Below are positions 20,451 to 29,569 of a stretch of DNA of 64,000 bases, piece after piece; position 1 is the first letter of the stretch, and each line of letters opens with the position of its first letter. This DNA is from SAR116 cluster bacterium AG-321-A13 (GTDB lineage Bacteria > Pseudomonadota > Alphaproteobacteria > Puniceispirillales > Marisalimonadaceae): assembly GCA_003283875.1 (NCBI GenBank), contig QBXD01000002.1:1-64000 (forward strand), read 5' to 3'. The position numbers and the translations under genes are program-made. Below the pieces are notes generated by a model. The model saw only the letters and a list, made by a program, of their open reading frames with translations, did not search any database and had not been told where the DNA came from.

Positions 20451-22031
20451 ATGGGTAAACAGAATCCATTTTTATTTAAGGAAATTTCAAGAACAGAGCA
20501 TTGGAGAGTTCCTGAAATTATTTTGTCTCAATGTTTGAAGCACCCTAACAGAAAAATTATAGAATTTACTGATGGTCCTGAGTGGACGTTTAAAGATTTA
20601 AAAATAAAGTCTTTGCAGAAAGCTAGAATTTTAAAAAATTTAAACTTGAAAGCAGGAGATAGTCTTACTGTTATAATTGAAGACCCAAAGGAATTTATTT
20701 TATATTGGATAGCGTCTAATTTCATTGGAGTCATGTTTGTTGCTTTAAACACGGCGGTTAAGGGTAAAGGTTTATTGCATCAAATTAATACTTCAAAATC
20801 AAAACATGTAATAGTCGATAATTTATTTTTTGATGAAGTAAATGATTTAAAAAATAATAATAAGTTAGATGTAGAAATATTAAATTGTAGTGGATTAAAA
20901 AACAAAGAAATAATAAATGAAAATGAAGTAATATTTGGAAAGCTAAGTGATAATGTATGTAGCATGTTTACCAGTGGAACATCAGGACCATCTAAGGGTG
21001 TTATGATGCCAAATGCGCACTGCGTTTTATTTGCGATTGGAACAATTGAAAACTACGATTTAAAACACGACCATGTTTTTTATATTTCTCTTCCATTATT
21101 TCATGCAAATGGTCTATTTATGCAGCTTTTAGCCTGTATAATTACTGGTGCTAAAGCAATTATAAGAAACAGATTTTCTGCTTCTAATTGGCTAAAAGAT
21201 ATAAAAAAATATGACGTCACCCACACAAATATGCTAGGTGCAATAGCTGCATTCATAGTTGCTCAACCTCCATCTGAATATGATAAGGATCATAAGTTAG
21301 CCGTAATTGGATCAGCACCCTTACCAAGTGAACCTGAAAGAATTTTTAGAGAGAGATTTGGTGTCAAACAAGTCTTACCACTCTATGGAATGACTGAAGT
21401 CAACATCCCTATATATGGTTTGAAAAATGAAATAGGGAATGGAAAATGTGGAAAGGTTTACGAAAAATACTTTGAGGTTGAAATAAGAAACCCTGAAAAT
21501 GATTCTAGAGTGAATGATGGTGAAGTCGGAGAGATAATGGTAAGACCAAAACAGCCGTTCGGCTTTATGTCTGGTTATATGGGTATGCCAGAAAAAACAA
21601 TAGAAAGTTGGAGAAATTTTTGGTTTCATACTGGAGATGCAGGTATTAGAGATTCATCAGGTCATTTCACTTTTGTAGATAGGATAAAAGATTGTATTAG
21701 ACGTAGAGGTGAAAATATTTCCTCTTATGAAGTAGAGCAGGCCTTTCTAGAAATTCCTTATATCACTGAAGCAGCTGCTTATGCAGTTTCGGCAGATGGT
21801 GGTGATGGAATGGAAGACGAAGTCATGGTAGCTTTAATGGCAAACAAAGATATTTCCATAAATTTTGTAGAATTATTAGCTTTGGCAAAAAGCAACTTAG
21901 CAAAATTTGCTATCCCTAAATATTTAAGAATTATGGAAGAATTTCCTAAAACTCAAACAGGTAAAATCCAAAAAAACAAGCTTAGAGAACAAGGCATTAC
22001 TGTTGATACTTGGCAAAACATAAATATTTAA
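20451..22031 (+). CDS. AMP-dependent CoA ligase (CaiC/crotonobetaine-CoA ligase-like)
   Basis: FTSGTSGPSKGVMMPNAH, YGMTEVN, FHTGDAG, RRRGENISSYEVE. Confidence 0.87.
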   Translation: MGKQNPFLFKEISRTEHWRVPEIILSQCLKHPNRKIIEFTDGPEWTFKDLKIKSLQKARILKNLNLKAGDSLTVIIEDPKEFILYWIASNFIGVMFVALNTAVKGKGLLHQINTSKSKHVIVDNLFFDEVNDLKNNNKLDVEILNCSGLKNKEIINENEVIFGKLSDNVCSMFTSGTSGPSKGVMMPNAHCVLFAIGTIENYDLKHDHVFYISLPLFHANGLFMQLLACIITGAKAIIRNRFSASNWLKDIKKYDVTHTNMLGAIAAFIVAQPPSEYDKDHKLAVIGSAPLPSEPERIFRERFGVKQVLPLYGMTEVNIPIYGLKNEIGNGKCGKVYEKYFEVEIRNPENDSRVNDGEVGEIMVRPKQPFGFMSGYMGMPEKTIESWRNFWFHTGDAGIRDSSGHFTFVDRIKDCIRRRGENISSYEVEQAFLEIPYITEAAAYAVSADGGDGMEDEVMVALMANKDISINFVELLALAKSNLAKFAIPKYLRIMEEFPKTQTGKIQKNKLREQGITVDTWQNINI

Positions 22032-22064
22032 TTATTATATAATATCATATCAGAGGGGATCAAA

Positions 22065-22982
22065 ATGGCTAATGATGATTTTAAGGGTTGCTGGCCTGTA
22101 GCTCCAACTCCTTTCAAACCTAGTGGTGAAATTGATAAAGAGGGTATGAAAAGGGTCATTGACTGTATGGTTGATCAACAGGTTGACGGTATTTGTATAT
22201 TGGCAAATTATTCTGAGCAATTTTTATTGTCTGATGAAGAAAGAGAAATTTTAACAAGACTATGTATAGAGCATATAGATGGCAGGGTTCCTGTTATTAC
22301 AACGGTGAGTCATTTTTCGACTGATATAGCTTTTTCAAGAGCTAAATTAGTAAAAGAACTTGGTGGTGAAATGCTCATGATGATGCCACCCTATCATGGG
22401 GCTCTAATGAGAGGTTCTCCTCAGCAAACATTTGAACAATTTGCCAAAGTTGGTGAAGTAGGTGTCACTATTATGGTCCAAGATGCACCTTTATCTGGAA
22501 TAGATTTACCTGTACCTCTTTTAATAAAGATGGCCAAAGAAATTGAAATGGTGAAATGTTTTAAAATTGAGTGTGCTCAAGCAGCTGCAAAATTAAGAGT
22601 TCTTGTAAATGAAGGCGGAGATTTTATAGAAGGACCTTTTGATGGAGAAGAAGGTATAACATTATTTGCAGATTTAGAAGCTGGAGCATCTGGAAATATG
22701 AGTTCAGCAATGATACCAGACTTAATAAGACCAATAGTTTTAGATTATCTTGGAGGAAACGCCCAAAAATCTGAAAATCAATATAATCATATATTACCAT
22801 TAATTAATTATGAAAACAGACAATGTGGCTTTAGGGCTACAAAGGTGATTATGAAAGAAGGGGGTGTAATAAATTCTGATTTTTGTAGACATCCTATTCC
22901 GGATTTAGAAGAAAACACAAAAAAAGGTTTGATAAACTTAGTTAAAAATTATAACCCAATTGCCCTACAATGGGGTAAATAA
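22065..22982 (+). CDS. Dihydrodipicolinate synthase/N-acetylneuraminate lyase superfamily aldolase (divergent)
   Basis: N-terminal GCWPVAPTPFKPSGEID; Schiff-base Lys context KCFKIEC; YN-VP motif replaced by VQDAP. Confidence 0.85.
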   Translation: MANDDFKGCWPVAPTPFKPSGEIDKEGMKRVIDCMVDQQVDGICILANYSEQFLLSDEEREILTRLCIEHIDGRVPVITTVSHFSTDIAFSRAKLVKELGGEMLMMMPPYHGALMRGSPQQTFEQFAKVGEVGVTIMVQDAPLSGIDLPVPLLIKMAKEIEMVKCFKIECAQAAAKLRVLVNEGGDFIEGPFDGEEGITLFADLEAGASGNMSSAMIPDLIRPIVLDYLGGNAQKSENQYNHILPLINYENRQCGFRATKVIMKEGGVINSDFCRHPIPDLEENTKKGLINLVKNYNPIALQWGK

Positions 22983-23021
22983 TGATTAAACTAGTAATTT
23001 TATTTTTAGTTGGAGGGATAG

Positions 23022-23531
23022 ATGCCTTACACTCTGAATGATTTAGTTGTTGATATAAAAGAAATACTTGTCAATGACCAAATTCAAAATGGCTCAGATA
23101 AAATTTGTTACTTTGTTTCAAAAGCCTTAATGGATCAAAACTTTATAGCAGAAAACCTTCCTGATCGTTTAAATGGTGAGCCGCCTAGACAGATACTTTA
23201 TGAAGACAACGATACAGGATTTTGTGTTTGTGGCCATGTATATGATACCGAGGCAATAGGAGCTCCTCACGATCATGGACCAAGTTGGGCAATTTATGGG
23301 CAAGCATCTGGTGAAACAGAAATGACAGATTGGGAGATTACTAACGATATATTTTCTGATGATATCATTTATGTTAAACCAAAAAAAACTTATACTATGA
23401 AAGCTGGTGATGTTCATTTTTATGATATTGGTCACGTTCACTCGCCGGTAAGGAAAGATCCTGTAAGGTTGCTTAGAATAGAAGGTGAAAATTTAGATAA
23501 TATTAAGAGATCGAACATAAAAGTATCTTGA
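23022..23531 (+). CDS. Cupin-fold protein, cysteine-dioxygenase-like (putative thiol dioxygenase)
   Basis: APHDHGPSWAIYG...GDVHFYDIGHVHSP gives a possible 3-His metal site and lacks the canonical cupin Glu after HxH. Confidence 0.65.
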   Translation: MPYTLNDLVVDIKEILVNDQIQNGSDKICYFVSKALMDQNFIAENLPDRLNGEPPRQILYEDNDTGFCVCGHVYDTEAIGAPHDHGPSWAIYGQASGETEMTDWEITNDIFSDDIIYVKPKKTYTMKAGDVHFYDIGHVHSPVRKDPVRLLRIEGENLDNIKRSNIKVS

Positions 23532-23559
23532 GAAAGAACATAATTTACCCAATATATTT

Positions 23560-24321
23560 TTATTTATTTTTAACCTGAGTATCTACAAATTTTCTAATTC
23601 TTTTAACTAAACCTGGTTTTGATGCAGACCTAACTAATGCTGCAAGATCGTTGTTTAAATCTTTATCATCTAAAGTCTCTGACATTAATTTAGATTTCGA
23701 TTCATAATTAAGATTAAAGGCGTCTAAGCTTATTTCTTTAATCTTTGATTTCCAGTTACTTGCTTCACAAATACTTGTTAAAAAGCCACTTTTAAGGGCT
23801 TCATCGGAATTAAAAATTCTAGACGATTCAAGAAAATTTATAGCATTTTTTCTTCCAACCAATCTAGATAACCTTCTTGTGCCAAGCACTATTCCGAATT
23901 GCAATCCTGGCATACGAAAAGTTGTTTCTGGTGAAGCAACCCTGTGTTGACATGCAGAAACAATATCTGCGCCAGCACCAAAACACTTGCCATGAACAAG
24001 AGCTAGGCTACTAATGGGTAATTTATAAATCATTTGAAGTAATTCTTCAATTTTAACAAAACGATAAAGAAGGTCTGCATCACTTTCATTTTGGAGATTA
24101 CTCAAGTCAAAGCCAGAAGAAAAAGCCCGTCCTTCGCCGCTAAAAATTAATAGTTTAATTTTTTTTTGGAGGGCTTCGATTATACCATCAGTCATAATTT
24201 GAATCATTTGAGAATTTAAGGCGTTGAGACGAGAAGGATTATTTAAACGGAACCAAGTTATATTTTCTTGATGTTCAATTATAATTGGAGTTGATTTTGT
24301 TTTCATAACTAATTTAACCAT
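23560..24321 (-). CDS. Enoyl-CoA hydratase/isomerase family protein
   Basis: GEGRAFSSGFDLSN, HGKCFGAGADIVSACQHRVAS crotonase motifs. Confidence 0.88.
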   Translation of the reverse strand: MVKLVMKTKSTPIIIEHQENITWFRLNNPSRLNALNSQMIQIMTDGIIEALQKKIKLLIFSGEGRAFSSGFDLSNLQNESDADLLYRFVKIEELLQMIYKLPISSLALVHGKCFGAGADIVSACQHRVASPETTFRMPGLQFGIVLGTRRLSRLVGRKNAINFLESSRIFNSDEALKSGFLTSICEASNWKSKIKEISLDAFNLNYESKSKLMSETLDDKDLNNDLAALVRSASKPGLVKRIRKFVDTQVKNK

Positions 24322-25484
24322 TCACAAATTACTTCCTCATTATGTTCACCAAGTTCAGGAGGCATTTTTAAATCTTTTGTTTCAACCCCCTCAATTGAAA
24401 TAGGAAAAGCAACGCTGTATGTTTGGGAGCCATTTGGTAAAGTAATGGGTTTTACTATTTCCATATGTCTTATGTGTTTGTCTTTTAATATAGCTTCAAA
24501 ATTATTAATAGGTGCACAAGGAACTTTTCTTTTGTCCATTTCTCTCAACCAATGTTTCACATTATGTTTAATAAACATTTTCGTAAGTATTTTTGACAAC
24601 TCATCTTGATTTTTAGCTCGATCAGATTGTGTTTTAAAACGGGTGTCATTCTTAAGATATTCCATTTCAACAGCTTCGCAAACTTCAAACCAAAGCTTAT
24701 CGTTTCCTGCTGCAATCACAAAAAAAGCGTCAGACGCTTTAAATGCTTGATATGGAGCATTTCTAGAGTGAGCAGACCCAAGCTTTTCTGGTGCTTTTTT
24801 ATTTCCAAAATATTCACTTGTTTGAAGAGCAGATATTCCTAAAAGGCTGCCAATCATAGAGCAATCTATGTGTGTTCCTTCACCACTTTGTTCAACTCTT
24901 CTGAGCATAGCCATAATTGTATAACTAGCATACAAACCTGTACAAAAATCACCTATTGGAACTCCGCATTTAACTGGAGAAGTATCTTTTTCTCCAGTAA
25001 CGCTCATTATCCCAGATATGGCCTGAACCGTTACATCAAAAGCCCCTTTATCTGAATAAGGACCTGTCTGACCATAACCAGAAATAGAACAATATATTAA
25101 CTTTTTGTTAATTTTTTTTAAATCGTCATAACCAAGGCTAAGTTTTTTCAAAACACCTGGACGATAATTTTCAATTAATATTGTTGCCTTGGAAATAAGT
25201 CTTTTTAGTAGACTTACATCAGAAGGATCCTTTATATTAAGAGCTACGCTCCTTTTATTACGGTTAATTGATGCAAAGTTTTCACTGTAAGCTTCATTGT
25301 TTTTTTGTTGAGAAATATTTAATGGAGGCCATTGTCTCATTCCATCACCACCTTTTGGGTTTTCAATTTTTATAACATCTGCGCCAAGATCTGCTAATAA
25401 TGAAGATGCAAAAGGGCCGGCTGCAATTTGACCAAGTTCTATTACACGAATACCTGATAAAGGTTTTCCATTATCTTTAAACAT
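24309..25484 (-). CDS. CaiB/BaiF family (family III) CoA transferase
   Basis: GIRVIELGQIAAGPFASSLLADLGADVIKIE, NRNKRSVALN, SGYGQTGPY. Confidence 0.92.
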   Translation of the reverse strand: MFKDNGKPLSGIRVIELGQIAAGPFASSLLADLGADVIKIENPKGGDGMRQWPPLNISQQKNNEAYSENFASINRNKRSVALNIKDPSDVSLLKRLISKATILIENYRPGVLKKLSLGYDDLKKINKKLIYCSISGYGQTGPYSDKGAFDVTVQAISGIMSVTGEKDTSPVKCGVPIGDFCTGLYASYTIMAMLRRVEQSGEGTHIDCSMIGSLLGISALQTSEYFGNKKAPEKLGSAHSRNAPYQAFKASDAFFVIAAGNDKLWFEVCEAVEMEYLKNDTRFKTQSDRAKNQDELSKILTKMFIKHNVKHWLREMDKRKVPCAPINNFEAILKDKHIRHMEIVKPITLPNGSQTYSVAFPISIEGVETKDLKMPPELGEHNEEVICEWLN

Positions 25485-25486
25485 TA

Positions 25487-27070
25487 TCAGCTTTCAGCAT
25501 TTATATTTCCAATTTTAAAAAAATTAATTTCTTGTTTATCCATTTTGTCTAACAGATCTATTTCCCATTTCAAATATTGCCTGGCGTGATCTTTATTCCC
25601 CTCATGACGCATGTAGGTATGAAAGTTAAAGTCTATAAACTTTTTGTCTAATTGAATTATGTTTTGATCGAAACATTCAGGGTATTTAAAAATTTCTTCC
25701 TTATTCCAATGATATACTTTGATTTGAATTTCCGGATATATCTCTTTGAGATCCTTAACAATCAGACTTACCTTGTATATGTCGTCGAAAACTATAATTA
25801 TATTTTTAATCACGTTATATATGTTTTGTTTAAGAACTGATCTATTTAACCAAATAGAATTTTTCAGCCTTAATTTGCAATAATCAATACTTTTACGGAT
25901 ATCAAAAATAATACCTGTATCTGAAGTTTTTATATCATTCAAACTTATATGAGTAACTGATATATTCTTGAGTTTAATGTAATTTTTTATATTTAATGTA
26001 CTTATTTCTGTTTCTATGCCCCTAAAAACATAACACTCAAAATTCATTTTTTTAAGCCAGAGTGCTGTTGTTCCAGCTCTTACAAGATCACCCTCATCAA
26101 AAAGTATTATTCGTGACTTTAATACTCCAACATAATTATCTGTAGCCTGAACCAGTTGACCCCCAGGGACATTTCTAATTCCTGTGACAGATTTTATAGG
26201 AGATAAATTTGTTTTTACGTTAAAAATATAAGTAGATCTTGTTTCATCCTCTATTAAATCTTTAACTTTTGGTAAATCAATAACTTTTATATGATTTTTA
26301 TCTAACAAATTTGAAATTTCACTTTTTAGTTTTTCTTTTTCTTTATCTTTAGGAGTAATATCGAGAAAATTTGTTTTGTTATTTTCTAATTTTAAGTCAG
26401 ACAAAACCCAACCCTGAGTTCCATTTTCTAAGGCGTAGACTTTATTTTTTATACCAAAATTTATTAATGTTTGGGCCCCAATAATTGATCTTGTTCTGCC
26501 TGCACAATTTATAATTATGTCAGTCTTTGGGCTTTTGATTATTGATGAAATTTTATATGGTATTTCGGCATTAGGGCAACAAATACTTTCTGGAATACTC
26601 ATTTTATTATACTCTTCAAATGGTCGCCCATCTAATATGATTATATCTTCTTTTTTATTCTGTTTTTGTAATAATTCTTTGGGTGTAATTGAAGGGGTCC
26701 GAAACTTGTGTTCAACTAACTCACCAAAACTTTTACTAGGAACATTAATGCCATCAAATAATTTGAACTTGGCTCCCAACCAACCTTTAACACCTTCTTT
26801 TAAAATTAAAATTTTAGAATAGCCTAAAGCCTTTGCTTGTTTATAGGCTAACTCTGATATTCCATTGTTATCATCAAATAAGACAAGACGAACATTTTTA
26901 TTTGGGAGAAGTCTTTCTATGTTGATTTCAAAAGTACTAAATGGAATTGAGATAGAAAAAAAAGGATGACCTTCAGCATGTTGGCCAATTTCTCTCACAT
27001 CAATAAAAGCAATTTCATCATCATCCGAAATCCAAGACTTAACTGTTTTTGCATCTACAGTATTATCCAT
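25487..27070 (-). CDS. Multi-domain (about four repeats) rhodanese-like sulfurtransferase
   Basis: Repeated rhodanese-like units; one catalytic loop NCAGRTRSI (Cys189); other repeats have Asp-containing loops (LFDDNNG, LFDEGD, VFDDIY). Confidence 0.82.
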   Translation of the reverse strand: MDNTVDAKTVKSWISDDDEIAFIDVREIGQHAEGHPFFSISIPFSTFEINIERLLPNKNVRLVLFDDNNGISELAYKQAKALGYSKILILKEGVKGWLGAKFKLFDGINVPSKSFGELVEHKFRTPSITPKELLQKQNKKEDIIILDGRPFEEYNKMSIPESICCPNAEIPYKISSIIKSPKTDIIINCAGRTRSIIGAQTLINFGIKNKVYALENGTQGWVLSDLKLENNKTNFLDITPKDKEKEKLKSEISNLLDKNHIKVIDLPKVKDLIEDETRSTYIFNVKTNLSPIKSVTGIRNVPGGQLVQATDNYVGVLKSRIILFDEGDLVRAGTTALWLKKMNFECYVFRGIETEISTLNIKNYIKLKNISVTHISLNDIKTSDTGIIFDIRKSIDYCKLRLKNSIWLNRSVLKQNIYNVIKNIIIVFDDIYKVSLIVKDLKEIYPEIQIKVYHWNKEEIFKYPECFDQNIIQLDKKFIDFNFHTYMRHEGNKDHARQYLKWEIDLLDKMDKQEINFFKIGNINAES

Positions 27071-27103
27071 TTAAATAACTCAATCATTAGTTTAATCTTA
27101 ACA

Positions 27104-27139
27104 ATATTAAAAATTAATATAAGATTTTTAACATGTTAA
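27104..27139. promoter_or_regulatory. Palindromes in the divergent promoter between rhodanese and TPP-enzyme genes
   Basis: ATATTAA-AAA-TTAATAT (27104-27120) and TTAACATGTTAA (27128-27139). Confidence 0.45.
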
Positions 27140-27156
27140 GTCAAAAGGGGTGGACT

Positions 27157-28809
27157 ATGAAAGAATATAATGTGGGAGACGTAGTTTCAGAATTTTTATA
27201 TCAGATAGGTGTGAAAAATGTTTTTGGTGTGGTTTCAGTCCATAACATACCTATGCTAGATGCTATTGGTAGAAGAAACTATATACAAATGATACCTGCA
27301 AGAGGTGAAATGGGCGCAGGTCACATGGCAGATGGTTATGCAAGAGCTACAAATGGTCTAGGAGTTGTCTTTACTAGTACTGGACCTGGGGCAGCAAATA
27401 TAGCAGGAGCTTTAGTTGAGTCGCGATTTGCGGGTTCTGCAGTACTTCATTTTACTGGCCAAACGGCAACAGAAAATTTAGATAAAAAGCAAGGAACAGT
27501 TCACGATGTTCCTGATCAGTTGGGTATGTTGAAATCTATTTCAAAGAAAGCAATTAGAATAAGCAAACCAGAAGACGTTATTACAAAATTAATGGAAGCA
27601 ACTTCTGCCGCTCTAACTCCTCCAATGGGACCTGTGTCTGTTGAAATACCAATAGATATTCAAAGGACTATTATTGAAAGGCCATCAGAATTAGATCAAA
27701 TTAAATTGCCAAGCATAAATTTACAAATAGGTGATATTTCATCTTTAGATAAGATAGAGGACATAGTAAAAAAATCTAAAAGAAAAATACTTTGGGTAGG
27801 TAATGGGGCAAAATTTGCAAAAGATGAAGTAGAAAAATTTATTGATATTGGCTTTGCAGTTGTTACTAGCACATTAGGAAGAGGTGTTGTTCCTGAAAGT
27901 AATAAAATGAGTATGGGTGCTTTTAATGCTGTACCTCTAATAGAAGATTTTTATAAAACACTTGATTTAATGATAGTTGTTGGAAGTAGATTAAGAGGAC
28001 ACGAAACTAGAGATATGTCTTTAAAACTTCCGGACAATATTATTCAAATTGACATTGATCCTGATGCAGAAAATAGAACATACAAAACTAACCTTTTTCA
28101 TTGTGGTGACGCAAAAATGGTTTTGGGAGAACTTGCTAATAGACTATCAAACACTATCCTTGTCGATGATGACTGGAGAAATGAAGTTTCAGAACTAAAA
28201 AACAAAATTTTAGAATCTTATAAAAATAATCTTGGTGCTTACAAGGACTTTCCAGAAATTATCAGAAGAGTACTTCCTGAAAATGGAAGATGGGTCAGAG
28301 ACGTAACGATTTCTAATAGTATGTGGGGCAATCGTTCTATGCAAATTAATAAACCAGAACAAAACATTTATCCTGTTGGAGCAGCAATTGGACCTGGAAT
28401 GGCTCTTGCTATTGGAGCGTCTGTTGGTATTAATGGAGAAAAAACCATTGCAATGTGCGGTGATGGAGGTTTTATGTTAAATCTTCCTGATTTGTGGACA
28501 GCTGCTGAAACTAATTGTGATGTAGTTTTTTTAGTGATGAACGACCTGGGATATGGTGTTATAAAACACATTCAAGAAAGCATGTATGGTGGAAGAAAAT
28601 TTTATGCAGATTTGATAGGTCCAAATTTTGAAGATTTAGCCAAAGTTGCAAAAATGAAATATAAGAGAATTGATAATGCTAATGAGCTAGAAAAAACGTT
28701 AGATGAAGCTATAAAATTTACTGGCCCAGTTTTAGTAGAAGTAAATGTTCACGCAGTAGGAGAAATGCCTCGTTACTTTGCTCCACCCCCTCATGCTTTG
28801 AAGGATTGA
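27157..28809 (+). CDS. Thiamine pyrophosphate-dependent enzyme (acetolactate synthase-like family)
   Basis: RGEMGAGHMADGYARA, TPP motif CGDGGFMLN...MNDLGYG; AAAAGGGG RBS favours the ATG at 27157 over 27133. Confidence 0.88.
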   Translation: MKEYNVGDVVSEFLYQIGVKNVFGVVSVHNIPMLDAIGRRNYIQMIPARGEMGAGHMADGYARATNGLGVVFTSTGPGAANIAGALVESRFAGSAVLHFTGQTATENLDKKQGTVHDVPDQLGMLKSISKKAIRISKPEDVITKLMEATSAALTPPMGPVSVEIPIDIQRTIIERPSELDQIKLPSINLQIGDISSLDKIEDIVKKSKRKILWVGNGAKFAKDEVEKFIDIGFAVVTSTLGRGVVPESNKMSMGAFNAVPLIEDFYKTLDLMIVVGSRLRGHETRDMSLKLPDNIIQIDIDPDAENRTYKTNLFHCGDAKMVLGELANRLSNTILVDDDWRNEVSELKNKILESYKNNLGAYKDFPEIIRRVLPENGRWVRDVTISNSMWGNRSMQINKPEQNIYPVGAAIGPGMALAIGASVGINGEKTIAMCGDGGFMLNLPDLWTAAETNCDVVFLVMNDLGYGVIKHIQESMYGGRKFYADLIGPNFEDLAKVAKMKYKRIDNANELEKTLDEAIKFTGPVLVEVNVHAVGEMPRYFAPPPHALKD

Positions 28810-28810
28810 A

Positions 28811-29569
28811 ATGTTTGAAATGCCAGGAGAACTTTCAGAGTTCACAATATACTTCTTAATATTTGCGAGTATGGTGACCTCTTTTATAAGTTCTGCTTTT
28901 GGAATTGGTGGTGGAGCTATCCTAATAGGTTTGTTAGCCATTAAACTCCCACCTTTTGCTTTGTTACCAATACACGGCATTGTTCAAATAGGATCTAATT
29001 TCGGTCGAACCCTTATATTTCTAAAAGATGTAAAGAGGGACGTGTTAGTTCCTTTTAGTATAGGAACTGTTCTAGGATCTTTTATTGGTGGAACATTCTT
29101 TATACAAATAGAGCCTTGGTTACTTCAATTAATTGTTGCTTTATTTATTCTTTGGTCTGTTTTTGGAAAAATTCCGGCTATTGGTGCAACTCACGTAGTT
29201 TTTGGTGGAATGTTTTCTGGTTTTTTTACAATGTTTTTTGGTGCTTCGGGAACTTTAGTAGCAGGCATGGTAAAGACTATGAAATTAGAGCCAGTAAAAC
29301 ATACGGCTACTCACTCAGCATTAATGACGATACAACATTTGATAAAGGTAGTAATATTTGGTTTTGTAGGCTTTGTTTACGCTGATTACTTTCTTCTCAT
29401 TACTGCAATGATTGTGAGTGGTTTTGTAGGAACAGTAATCGGTAAAAAAATTTTAATAAACTTTGGTAAAAAATATTTTAAATTAGTACTTAATATTATT
29501 CTGACTCTAATAGCATTAAACCTTACATGGAACGCAATTAAAATGAGTGGCTATTTAATAAGTATTTAG
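28811..29569 (+). CDS. TauE/SafE-family membrane anion exporter (putative sulfite exporter)
   Basis: SSAFGIGGGAILIGLL N-terminal repeat and GMFSGFFTMFFGASGTLVAG second repeat, multi-TM. Confidence 0.87.
   Translation: MFEMPGELSEFTIYFLIFASMVTSFISSAFGIGGGAILIGLLAIKLPPFALLPIHGIVQIGSNFGRTLIFLKDVKRDVLVPFSIGTVLGSFIGGTFFIQIEPWLLQLIVALFILWSVFGKIPAIGATHVVFGGMFSGFFTMFFGASGTLVAGMVKTMKLEPVKHTATHSALMTIQHLIKVVIFGFVGFVYADYFLLITAMIVSGFVGTVIGKKILINFGKKYFKLVLNIILTLIALNLTWNAIKMSGYLISI

Noticed and set aside
26517-26822. 101-aa plus-strand ORF
   Set aside because: Antisense to the multi-rhodanese gene; no independent support.
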